Part shown: piece after piece, positions 1-6,786 of the stretch
How positions within the stretch are numbered: the stretch's first letter is position 1
Layout of the letters: each line of letters starts with the position of its first letter
Source: JAWLCQ01 sp041687095
GTDB lineage: Bacteria > Planctomycetota > Phycisphaerae > SM23-33
Direction: 5' to 3'
Assembly (NCBI GenBank): GCA_041687095.1
Contig: JAWLCQ010000228.1
Location: 1-6,786 of the forward strand
Length of the DNA stretch: 6,786 bases
Translations under genes and position numbers: made by a program
The notes under the pieces: generated by a model
What the model saw: the letters and a program-made list of their open reading frames with translations, nothing else
Database searches by the model: none
What the model was told of the DNA's origin: nothing

Positions 1-74
1 CTCAGGACAGGTCCCCGCCGCGATCGAAGCGCCGCCATAACGCTATCGCGGAAGCGCTCGTTGACCTTCCAGGA

Positions 75-100
75 CGTTGGGGGTCAGGAGACCCCCAACG
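75..100. repeat. Perfect 11-bp inverted repeat (hairpin), possibly an interspersed REP-like element
   Basis: The left arm CGTTGGGGGTC (75-85) and right arm GACCCCCAACG (90-100) are exact reverse complements around the 4-nt loop AGGA. No T-run follows on either strand, so it is not a classic intrinsic terminator, although it could still stop or protect an upstream transcript. The clustering with the next hairpin and direct repeat suggests an intergenic repeat element rather than a lone terminator; copy number cannot be seen from one window. Confidence 0.75.
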
Positions 101-117
101 CACGCGCTGGAGGCGGC

Positions 118-135
118 GCGGGGCAGACGCCCCGC
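118..135. repeat. Second short hairpin, 7-bp stem
   Basis: GCGGGGC (118-124) pairs exactly with GCCCCGC (129-135) around the loop AGAC. It lies 17 bp after the first hairpin, and no T-run follows. In a G/C-rich background a 7-bp stem is weak evidence alone, but together with the neighbouring 11-bp hairpin it makes a compact structured block. Confidence 0.5.
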
Positions 136-147
136 AGGGAGGAAGAC

Positions 148-173
148 GCGCCGTCCTTACAAGCGCCGTCCTT
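148..173. repeat. 11-bp direct repeat, period 15
   Basis: GCGCCGTCCTT occurs exactly at 148-158 and again at 163-173, separated by ACAA. It closes the structured block that starts at 75. It could be a protein-binding tandem site or simply part of an interspersed intergenic repeat. It lies about 28 bp upstream of the proposed -10 box, a position compatible with an activator site, but nothing else supports regulation. Confidence 0.55.
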
Positions 174-200
174 CCTGTAGCCTCCCCCGCTCGCACGGGG

Positions 201-206
201 TATGCT
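201..206 (+). promoter_or_regulatory. Possible -10 box of the giant gene
   Basis: TATGCT matches the sigma-70 -10 consensus TATAAT at four of six bases and stands out in a G/C-rich stretch. A transcript from it would start near 212-214, giving a leader of about 50 nt before the start at 262. No convincing -35 hexamer is found 16-18 bp upstream. The box overlaps the ATG at 202, which further argues against that ATG as the start. The call is weak and made by eye. Confidence 0.3.
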
Positions 207-244
207 GTGCGGCGTCATCCAGGGTTGGGTCCGTACTCCAGGGC

Positions 245-252
245 AGGAAAGG
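245..252 (+). promoter_or_regulatory. Shine-Dalgarno sequence deciding the start at 262
   Basis: AGGAAAGG is a strong match to the anti-SD complement and lies 9 nt before the ATG at 262. The in-frame ATG at 253 directly abuts this purine run and so would be too close to use it. The in-frame ATG at 202 has no such site, and starting there would place 20 extra residues ahead of the signal peptide. Confidence 0.7.
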
Positions 253-261
253 ATGGGCGCC

Positions 262-3200
262 ATGAACCGTCGCCTCACCATCGTCTCGCTGGTGCTTCTC
301 GTTACGGGGTCCGCGTCGCTTGCGGGGGAGATCGGGTACGTCGAGGACTTCGCCCTCGCCCCCGACCGCTCCGACGCCCTCAAGCTCCTGCTCCCGGGCA
401 CGGAGGACTTCCACTACTACACGGCCCTGCACCTGCAGCAGACGGGGCGATTCGACGACGCCGACGCGCTCCTCGCCTCCTGGCTGCACCACACCGGGGA
501 GACGGAGCGGTGGCGCGAGGTCCGCCATCGCCAGGCGCTGCTCACGTACGGCCGCACCCCGCAGCAGACGCTCGCGCACCTCGTCCACGAGCTGAGCCTG
601 ACATTCGACCACCAGCGTCAGGTCCCCGGGCAGACGCCCGACCTGCCGACGGCGCTGGATCCGAAGCTCATCGGCCGCGAGAGGCTCGCGGAGGAGGTGC
701 CCGCCCGCGGCAGTATGCTGAAGGAGTTCGAGTCCTCCGCTCTGGAGTGGCTGGCGGGGACGGACCTGGGCCCCATCGCCCGCGGGGAGCTTCTGGACCG
801 CCTGAACCGTCCGGACATCCCCAACCTCGTGGACCTCGTCGAGGCGGACCTGAGGACGACGAACGGGGCGGGCTTCGGGCGATTCAAGATCCATGGGAAA
901 ATGCTCCCCGAGCAGCTCCGCGAGCTGCTCCGCCGCCAACCCGACCAGATCACGGCCGACCCGTTCGTCAAGGCGCTGCTGCGCAAGCTCCAGCCCTCGG
1001 CGGACGAGGACGTGCAGCACGATCCGCAGGCGCGGGAGGCCTACCTCGACCGCCTCTGGGCGTTCGTCTCGACGCTGCCCCCGTCAATGAACTCGCTGCG
1101 GGCGAACGTGCTGTACCACCGCCTCCACGCCGGCCGCTCGCGGGGCGTGTACGACCCGGAGCTGTTCCTGGCGTACCTGCGCCTGCCTCGGTCCGCGCCG
1201 TACGTCGCGCCCCAACTGCTCGGAAAGCACTGGGACACGAACACGTACGCGGACCTCGACGCGAGCTACCGCCCCCATGGCACGCTCCTGACAGCGATCG
1301 GGAACGACGAGCCGCTCGTCCGCGACTACCTGATGCACCTGCTCCCCGACGCCCCCGACGACAAGGCCTACGCCCCCTACATCCGCGACGACTACCTCCA
1401 GCGCGTCTTCGCCGAGGCGAAGATCCTCCGCGGTTCGGGCGACCTGGCGAAGTGGTACGCCCTGCTCGCGCCCGAGGAGTACCGCGCGATCCAGGACCGC
1501 GTGGACATCCTCTTCGCCCCCACGGTCCCGCGGGTTCTCGGGGTGGACGAGCCCGTGAAGCTCTCCGTCGAAGTCAAGAACGTCCCGACGCTGCTGGTGA
1601 AGGTCTTCGAGGTCCACACGCCCAACTACTGCCGCAAAACCCTCCGCGAAGTGGACGCCGGCATCGACCTCGAGGGGCTCGTCGCCAACTCCGAGGTGGT
1701 TCACACCTACGACGCGCCCCCCTCGCGGCGGGTGCGGCGGGAGTTCGAGTTCCCGCAGATGAAGGGGCGCGGGGTGTGGGTGGTGGAGTTCATCGGCAAC
1801 GGGATCAGCTCGCGGGCGCTCATCCGCAAGGGCCGCCTGCGCTCCCGCGTCCGCTCCAGCGTCGCCGGGCACGTCGTCACCGTCCTCGACGAGTCCAACC
1901 GCAAGCTCCCCGACGCGCGGGTCTGGCTGGGCGGGCACGAGTATGGGCCCAACGACCGCGGGGAGATCGTCGTCCCCTACACCACCGGGGAGGACGCGCG
2001 GGAGCAGCCGATCGTCCTGGTGCATGACGGATTCGCCTCGCTGGACACGTTCCGGCACTCCCCGGAGAAGTACTCCCTGACCACCCGAATGCACGTCGAG
2101 CGCGAGTCCCTCCTCGCCGGCCACCGCGCCACCGTCGCCATCCGCCCCTCGCTGAAGGTCAACTCCACCGAGGCGCCCATGGAACTTCTGGAGGACGTTT
2201 CCCTGGAGATCCGCACCAAGGACCTCGACGGGACGGCGTCTACGCTCGTGGTCCCCGGCCTCAAGCTCCGCACGGACGGCGAGGCGACCTGCGAGTTCAC
2301 CGTGCCCGAGCGGCTCAAGGGGATCACGTTCACGCTGCGGGCGAAGGTCCAGAACCTCAGCACGAACCGGCGGGAGGAGTTCGGCTCGGAGAAGACCTTC
2401 ACGGTCAACGCGATCGACCGGACGGACAAGACGCAGTGCCTGCACCTGGCGAAGGAGCCCGGGGGCTGGGTGCTGGACCTGCGGGGCAAGACGGGCGAGC
2501 CGCTCGGGGACCGCGCGGTGAACCTGCGGCTCAAGCATCGGGACTTCCGCACGCCCGTACCGGTGTCGCTCCGGTCCGATCCTACCGGGCGGATCACGCT
2601 GGGGCCGCTGGAGGACATCGTGCGGGTCGACGCGACGACCCCGGAGGGCGTGGAGCAGTCCTGGGTGCTGCCGCGCGACGCCCACACCTACCCCGACGCG
2701 GTCCACGGGAGAGTGGGCGACGTGATCCGCATCCCGTACATGGGCACGGCCGACGCGCCCCGGCGGGAGGAACTGTCGCTGCTGGAACTCCGCGGAACCA
2801 CCTTCACCGCCGACCGCTTCGACGCGTTGAGCATTCGCGACGGGTTCATCACCGTCACCGGGCTCGAGGGAGGCGACTACGACCTGAAGATCAAGCCCGA
2901 CGGGCCCGACATCACCATCCGCGTCACCGACGGGGACGAGGCGCTGGGGTACGTCATGTCCGACACGCGGCACCTGAAAGTGCTGGACGCCGCACCGCTG
3001 CAGATCGTCTCCGTGACGCCCGAGGAGGCCGGCGTCGCCATCCGCCTCGCCAATGCGGGCCCGCACGCCCGCGTACATGCAATGGCCGTGCGGTTCGTGC
3101 CCGAGACCTCCGCCTTCGCGAACCTCATTCCATACAGGGTGGCGAGCCCGTCGGAGATATCCCTGGACACGCTGGAGTCGCAGTACGTCGCGGGGCGGAG

Positions 3201-6200
3201 CATCGGGGACGAGTACCGCTACATCCTGGAGCGGAAGTACGCCCGGATCTTCCCGGGCAACATGCTGGACCGCCCGACGCTGCTGCTGAACCCCTGGACG
3301 GCCCGCTCCACCGACACGGGTAAGCAGACCGCCCGGAGCGGCGAACTGCTGGCGGGGGGCGGGGGCGACGGGTCCGGGACCGGGTTCTTCGGGACCGGCG
3401 GCGGCCACGGGGGAAGGGGTCCCCTCATGGGATTCGCCAGCGTGGACTTCCTGTCCGAACCGCCCGTGGTGCTCCTGAACCTCCAGCCCGACGCGCAGGG
3501 CGTGGTGCGGATCGGCCGCGATACGCTCCGCGGGATGCCCTACCTGCAGGTCGTCGCGCTCGACGACCGCCACACCGTCTTCCGCTCCCTCGCCCTCGCC
3601 CCCGTGAAGTACGAGACGCGCGACCTTCGCCTGCTCCGCTCCCTCGACCCCGCCGTCCCGTACACCGAGCACAAGCGCATCACCCCGCTCGCCGCGGGCG
3701 AGACGCTCACCCTCCCCCACGCCGCCACCGCTCGCATGGAGGTCTACGACTCCCTCGCGAGCGTCTACCGCCTCTACAGCACGCTCAGCGCCGACGCGAA
3801 CCTCGACGAGTTCCGCTTCCTCATCGAGTGGCCGACGCTCGACGACGCGAAGAAGCGCGAGCGGTACTCGAAGTACGCCTGCCACGAGCTGCACTTCTTC
3901 CTCTACCACAAGGACCCCGAGTTCTTCCGCACCGTCGTCCGCCCGTACCTGGAGAACAAGAAGCACAGGACGTTCCTCGACGCGTGGCTGCTCGAAAGCG
4001 ACCTGTCGGGCTACCTCCGCCCGTGGGCGTACGAGCGCCTGAACGCGGCCGAGCGGATCCTGCTGGGCAAGCGGATGGAGGCGGAGCGGGCGGCGATGCG
4101 GAGGCACGTGGGGGACCTGTACGACCTCATCCCCCCGGATCCCCAGCGCGCGGACACGCTGTTCGCCGCCGCGATGCAGGGATCGGCGCTGACGGACAAG
4201 GGCGTCGCGCCCCGACCGCCCGCGGCGGAGCGCAGGAGCGGGCGAGGCCTGGCGCTGTACGGTGACATGGACGAGGACCGCGCCACGGCGGCAAGGACCC
4301 CCGAGGCCGAGCAGCCCGCACCGTCCCCCCCACCGGCCGACGACGCGGAGGACCTCGCCGAAGGCGACGTCGCCCGGGACGACACCCGCCTCAGCGACCT
4401 CCAGGAACGCGCCCGCGTCCGCCAGCTCTACCGCGCCCTCGACCCCACGCGGGAATGGGCGGAGAACCACTACTACCACCGCCCCCTCGACCAGCAGACC
4501 GCGGACCTGGTGACAGTCAACGGGTTCTGGAACGACTACGCCTCCCACACGGGCGAGGGGCCGTTCCTCTCCCCCCGCCTCGCCGAGGCGGCGGGGAGCT
4601 TCACGGAGATGATCCTCGCCCTCAGCGTCCTCGACCTGCCCTTCGCCCCCGCCGAGCACGCGAGGGACGCGAAGGACGGGGCGCTCACCCTGGCGGCCGC
4701 CTCGCCCGCGGTGGTGTTCCACCAGGAGATCCTCCCCACCGCCCCGGCCGACCACGCCCCCGTCCTCGTCCGCCAGGACTACTACCGCTCCGGGGAACGC
4801 TACGAGAACGAGGGCAACACGCAGACGGACAAGTTCATCACCGAGGAGTTCCTCACGGGCGTGGTGTACGGCTGCCAGGTCGTCGTCACCAACACCGGTT
4901 CGACGCGGCAGAGCGTCGAGGTGCTGATGCAGATCCCCCGCGGTTCCGTCCCCGTTTCGGGGGACGGGGTGACGCGGCTGGGCCCGTCGTTGCGGGAGAG
5001 GTTCGGGAATCGCGCCATCCCGCTGCTCTCCACCGCCAAGCAGACGCGGAGCGTCCGCCTGGCGCTCGAGCCCTACCGCACCGAGACGTTCGAGCACTTC
5101 TTCTACTTCCCCGCCCCGGGCGAGTTCCCGCACTACCCCGCCACCGTGGCGAGCGCCGAACGGGTCCTCGCCTCCGCCGCCCCCGCCACCCTGCGCGTCG
5201 TCCCCGAACCCACCGCCGTGGACACCACGTCGTGGGCGCACGTGTCGCAGAACGGGACGGACGAGCAGGTGCTCGCGTACCTCGACGCGCACAACCTCCA
5301 CCGCGTCGAGCTGCACCGCATCGCGTGGCGGATGCGCGACGCGGGGATGTTCCGCAAGGTGCTCGCGCGGCTGGAGGCGAGGCACGTGTTCGAGTACACG
5401 CTGTGGTCCTACGGGCTGATGCACAACGACGTGCCCGCGATCCGCGAGTACCTCCGGCGCCGGCCGGGCTTCCTCTCGCGGTGCGGCCCGTACCTGGACA
5501 GCCCGCTGGTGACGATCGACCCCGTCGAGCTGCGGACGTACGAGCACCTGGAGTACGACCCGCTGGTCAACGCGCGCTCCCACCCGCTGGGGCAGCGGCG
5601 GCGGATCGTCAACGACCGCCTGCACGAGCAGTACCACCGCCTGCTGGACATCCTCGCGCACAAGCCCGCCCTGGACGACTCCGACCGCCTCGCGGTGACC
5701 TACTACCTGCTGCTGCAGGACCGCGTGTCCGAGGCGCTCGAGTTCCTCGACCGCGTGGACCCCGCGAAGCTCCCCACCCGCCTGCAGTACGACTACTTCG
5801 TCGCGTACACGGACTTCTATCGCGAGCGGACGGACCACGCCCGCGAGGTCGCCCTGCGCTACCAGGGCCACCCCGTGGACCGCTGGCGGAAGCGGTTCGA
5901 GAACGTCCTCGCCCAGATCGCCGAGATCGATGGAGCCCCGGCCGCCGTCGTCGACGACGAGAGCCGCGCGCAGTCCCACACCCGCCTCGCCGCCACCGAA
6001 CCGTCCCTGGACCTCAAGGTCGAGGACCGCAAGGTGACCGTGCACTACCAGAACCTCCCCGAACTCACCGTGCGGTACTACCGCATGGACGTCGAGCTGC
6101 TCTTCAGCCGCAACCCCTTCGGAAAGGAGTTCGCGGGGCAGTTCGCGTTCGTCCAGCCCACCGCGACGCGGACGGTGAAGCTGCCCCCCGACGCGCAGGC

Positions 6201-6594
6201 GCCCGGTCCGCGGGCGGTGACGTTCGACCTGCCCGCGGAGTTCCGCAACGCCAACGTGCTGGTGGAGGTCGCGGGGGCGGGCTCGGCCGTCGCGCGGTCG
6301 CAGGCGTACTACGCCAACTCGCTGGCGGTGCAGGTGATCGAGAGCTACGGGCAGCTCCGCGTGAGCGACGCCCAGACGGGCAAACCGCTGCCCAAGGCGT
6401 ACGTGAAGGTCTACGCCCAGCGGGCCAACGGGCAGGCGGTGTTCTACAAGGACGGGTACACCGACCTCCGCGGCCGCTTCGACTACGCCTCGCTGAGCAC
6501 CGACGAGATCGGGCAGGTGCAGCGGTTCGCCCTGCTGATCCTGAGCGAGGACCACGGCACGGCCGTCCGCGAGGCGGACCCGCCGGCGAGGTGA
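262..6594 (+). CDS. Giant exported protein with macroglobulin-like (MG) beta domains and TPR-like helical blocks, no thioester
   Basis: Function is unknown; the protein is 2110 aa from this start. Residues 1-21 look like a Sec signal peptide: basic MNRR, a hydrophobic core, and a likely cut after SLA (A21/G22). Residues 48-96 are a TPR-like helical hairpin (HYYTALHLQQTGRFDDADAL), with mostly helical sequence continuing to about 410. Residues 414-525 resemble an alpha-2-macroglobulin MG domain (VDEPVKLSVEVKNVPTLLVK). Transthyretin/CarboxypepD_reg-like beta modules lie at about 533-576, 734-790 and 2029-2078. A Gly-rich insert is at 1032-1053. A helical domain at 1183-1272 carries CHELHFFLYHKDPEFF. 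A Pro/Ala/acidic linker is at 1316-1374. The second half has EWAENHYYHRP (1398-1408), an MG-like strand region (1534-1565) and a helical block (about 1674-1850) with DPLVNARSHPLG. There are six cysteines (457, 677, 726, 1207, 1538, 1741) and no CxEQ thioester or C-terminal membrane anchor. The start at 262 is chosen because AGGAAAGG ends 9 nt upstream and the signal peptide begins there; in-frame ATGs at 202 and 253 fit less well. The coding frame is certain; the fold assignment is by eye. Confidence 0.93.
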   Translation: MNRRLTIVSLVLLVTGSASLAGEIGYVEDFALAPDRSDALKLLLPGTEDFHYYTALHLQQTGRFDDADALLASWLHHTGETERWREVRHRQALLTYGRTPQQTLAHLVHELSLTFDHQRQVPGQTPDLPTALDPKLIGRERLAEEVPARGSMLKEFESSALEWLAGTDLGPIARGELLDRLNRPDIPNLVDLVEADLRTTNGAGFGRFKIHGKMLPEQLRELLRRQPDQITADPFVKALLRKLQPSADEDVQHDPQAREAYLDRLWAFVSTLPPSMNSLRANVLYHRLHAGRSRGVYDPELFLAYLRLPRSAPYVAPQLLGKHWDTNTYADLDASYRPHGTLLTAIGNDEPLVRDYLMHLLPDAPDDKAYAPYIRDDYLQRVFAEAKILRGSGDLAKWYALLAPEEYRAIQDRVDILFAPTVPRVLGVDEPVKLSVEVKNVPTLLVKVFEVHTPNYCRKTLREVDAGIDLEGLVANSEVVHTYDAPPSRRVRREFEFPQMKGRGVWVVEFIGNGISSRALIRKGRLRSRVRSSVAGHVVTVLDESNRKLPDARVWLGGHEYGPNDRGEIVVPYTTGEDAREQPIVLVHDGFASLDTFRHSPEKYSLTTRMHVERESLLAGHRATVAIRPSLKVNSTEAPMELLEDVSLEIRTKDLDGTASTLVVPGLKLRTDGEATCEFTVPERLKGITFTLRAKVQNLSTNRREEFGSEKTFTVNAIDRTDKTQCLHLAKEPGGWVLDLRGKTGEPLGDRAVNLRLKHRDFRTPVPVSLRSDPTGRITLGPLEDIVRVDATTPEGVEQSWVLPRDAHTYPDAVHGRVGDVIRIPYMGTADAPRREELSLLELRGTTFTADRFDALSIRDGFITVTGLEGGDYDLKIKPDGPDITIRVTDGDEALGYVMSDTRHLKVLDAAPLQIVSVTPEEAGVAIRLANAGPHARVHAMAVRFVPETSAFANLIPYRVASPSEISLDTLESQYVAGRSIGDEYRYILERKYARIFPGNMLDRPTLLLNPWTARSTDTGKQTARSGELLAGGGGDGSGTGFFGTGGGHGGRGPLMGFASVDFLSEPPVVLLNLQPDAQGVVRIGRDTLRGMPYLQVVALDDRHTVFRSLALAPVKYETRDLRLLRSLDPAVPYTEHKRITPLAAGETLTLPHAATARMEVYDSLASVYRLYSTLSADANLDEFRFLIEWPTLDDAKKRERYSKYACHELHFFLYHKDPEFFRTVVRPYLENKKHRTFLDAWLLESDLSGYLRPWAYERLNAAERILLGKRMEAERAAMRRHVGDLYDLIPPDPQRADTLFAAAMQGSALTDKGVAPRPPAAERRSGRGLALYGDMDEDRATAARTPEAEQPAPSPPPADDAEDLAEGDVARDDTRLSDLQERARVRQLYRALDPTREWAENHYYHRPLDQQTADLVTVNGFWNDYASHTGEGPFLSPRLAEAAGSFTEMILALSVLDLPFAPAEHARDAKDGALTLAAASPAVVFHQEILPTAPADHAPVLVRQDYYRSGERYENEGNTQTDKFITEEFLTGVVYGCQVVVTNTGSTRQSVEVLMQIPRGSVPVSGDGVTRLGPSLRERFGNRAIPLLSTAKQTRSVRLALEPYRTETFEHFFYFPAPGEFPHYPATVASAERVLASAAPATLRVVPEPTAVDTTSWAHVSQNGTDEQVLAYLDAHNLHRVELHRIAWRMRDAGMFRKVLARLEARHVFEYTLWSYGLMHNDVPAIREYLRRRPGFLSRCGPYLDSPLVTIDPVELRTYEHLEYDPLVNARSHPLGQRRRIVNDRLHEQYHRLLDILAHKPALDDSDRLAVTYYLLLQDRVSEALEFLDRVDPAKLPTRLQYDYFVAYTDFYRERTDHAREVALRYQGHPVDRWRKRFENVLAQIAEIDGAPAAVVDDESRAQSHTRLAATEPSLDLKVEDRKVTVHYQNLPELTVRYYRMDVELLFSRNPFGKEFAGQFAFVQPTATRTVKLPPDAQAPGPRAVTFDLPAEFRNANVLVEVAGAGSAVARSQAYYANSLAVQVIESYGQLRVSDAQTGKPLPKAYVKVYAQRANGQAVFYKDGYTDLRGRFDYASLSTDEIGQVQRFALLILSEDHGTAVREADPPAR

Positions 6595-6602
6595 GGCGCG
6601 TT

Positions 6603-6646
6603 CCACTTTATTCTCGGGTGGGTGCCACTCTATGCTCGGGTGGGTG
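6603..6646. repeat. Two tandem copies of a 22-bp unit
   Basis: The units at 6603-6624 and 6625-6646 match at 20 of 22 positions; both end in CTCGGGTGGGTG and both begin CCACT. They start eight bases after the stop codon of the giant gene. The array leads directly into the imperfect hairpin at 6648-6679, so the two probably form one intergenic repeat element. Confidence 0.8.
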
Positions 6647-6647
6647 C

Positions 6648-6679
6648 CGTGGTTTGCGGAGCGCAGCGGAGCAACCACG
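6648..6679. repeat. Imperfect hairpin with a GCGGAGC direct repeat in its core
   Basis: CGTGGTTTGC (6648-6657) pairs with GCAACCACG (6671-6679) as nine base pairs with one bulged T (6655). Within it GCGGAGC occurs twice in direct orientation (6656-6662 and 6666-6672), separated by GCA. This GGAGCGCAGCGGAGC style of sequence is familiar to me from interspersed intergenic repeats of planctomycetes and other bacteria, a recollection that was not checked. There is no T-run after the stem, so an intrinsic terminator is not supported. Confidence 0.65.
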
Positions 6680-6761
6680 TCCAATCGACGCTGCCTGCGA
6701 ATGATCTGGGATGCGTATGAGGCGTGGCGAGGCGGGAGAGCAGAGGCGGATTGGTGGTTGA

Positions 6762-6786
6762 AAATTGACCACGTGGTGGTCAATTT
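6762..6786. repeat. Perfect 11-bp AT-rich palindrome cut by the window edge
   Basis: AAATTGACCAC (6762-6772) and GTGGTCAATTT (6776-6786) are exact reverse complements around the 3-nt spacer GTG. The left arm may extend outward (GGTGGTTGA precedes it), but the matching right side lies beyond the window. It could be an intrinsic terminator for either direction, since A and T runs flank the stem, or an end repeat of a mobile element beyond the edge. The low-GC arms differ sharply from the surrounding sequence. Confidence 0.7.

Noticed and set aside
2..40. Frame-2 + strand reading ending in TAA at 38-40 (SGQVPAAIEAPP), as the tail of an upstream gene
   Set aside because: Only twelve codons are visible, with no recognisable family. 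It is plausible, because intergenic-style repeats begin at 75, but cannot be supported.
202..261. Start of the giant gene at the ATG at 202
   Set aside because: It adds 20 non-hydrophobic residues before a clear signal peptide, overlaps the possible -10 box and lacks an SD site; 262 is better placed.
1537..4900. Thioester (CGEQ-type) domain of a protease-trapping alpha-2-macroglobulin
   Set aside because: All six cysteines were inspected; none is followed by x-E-Q. The closest, C1538-Q1539, lies within a beta strand pattern and lacks the motif.
4946..4967. 8-bp perfect hairpin CCGTCCCC / GGGGACGG inside the coding region
   Set aside because: It encodes ordinary in-frame sequence (around VPVSGDG) and such stems are expected by chance in G/C-rich coding DNA; no T-run or regulatory context.
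1084..6783. An antisense open frame of 1899 codons opposite almost all of the giant gene
   Set aside because: Its translation is dominated by V, R, G, E, L and H with no domain pattern, its start lies in the edge palindrome, and its openness follows from the extreme G/C bias at the third positions of the sense gene. The sense frame has a signal peptide, an SD site and domain-like sequence.
6701..6786. Short + strand open frame beginning MIWDAYEAW and running off the window
   Set aside because: It has no SD sequence, only 28 codons are visible, and it reads straight through the edge palindrome. It is most likely chance, though a gene start beyond the edge cannot be excluded.

Overview
The window is very GC-rich, with G or C at nearly every third codon position of its one real gene. 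It holds a single complete giant gene on the + strand (best start 262, stop 6592-6594, 2110 codons), flanked by short intergenic segments rich in small repeats. The codon bias, the large exported protein of an unusual MG-plus-helical type, and the style of the intergenic repeats suggest a bacterium of the Planctomycetota. This assignment rests on recall of similar sequences, not on a database search.

Layout. Bases 1-261 hold no gene I can support. They contain an 11-bp perfect hairpin, a 7-bp hairpin and an 11-bp direct repeat packed into about 100 bp, followed by a weak -10-like box and a good Shine-Dalgarno sequence just before the gene. Bases 262-6594 encode the giant protein: a signal peptide, an N-terminal helical (TPR-like) region, a long series of beta domains resembling alpha-2-macroglobulin MG and transthyretin/carboxypeptidase-regulatory-like folds, a Gly-rich insert, a second helical block, a Pro/Ala/acidic linker, a second beta plus helical half, and a final beta domain. 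Bases 6595-6786 are intergenic: a 22-bp tandem duplication, an imperfect hairpin with a GCGGAGC direct repeat in its core, and a perfect AT-rich palindrome cut by the window edge.

Function. The protein should be exported and should act in the periplasm, in the paryphoplasm-like space, or outside the cell. It lacks the thioester motif that defines trapping alpha-2-macroglobulins, so protease capture by covalent bonding is unlikely. A structural, adhesive or envelope-scaffold role is possible but unproven. No partner gene lies in the window, and the gene appears to be transcribed on its own.
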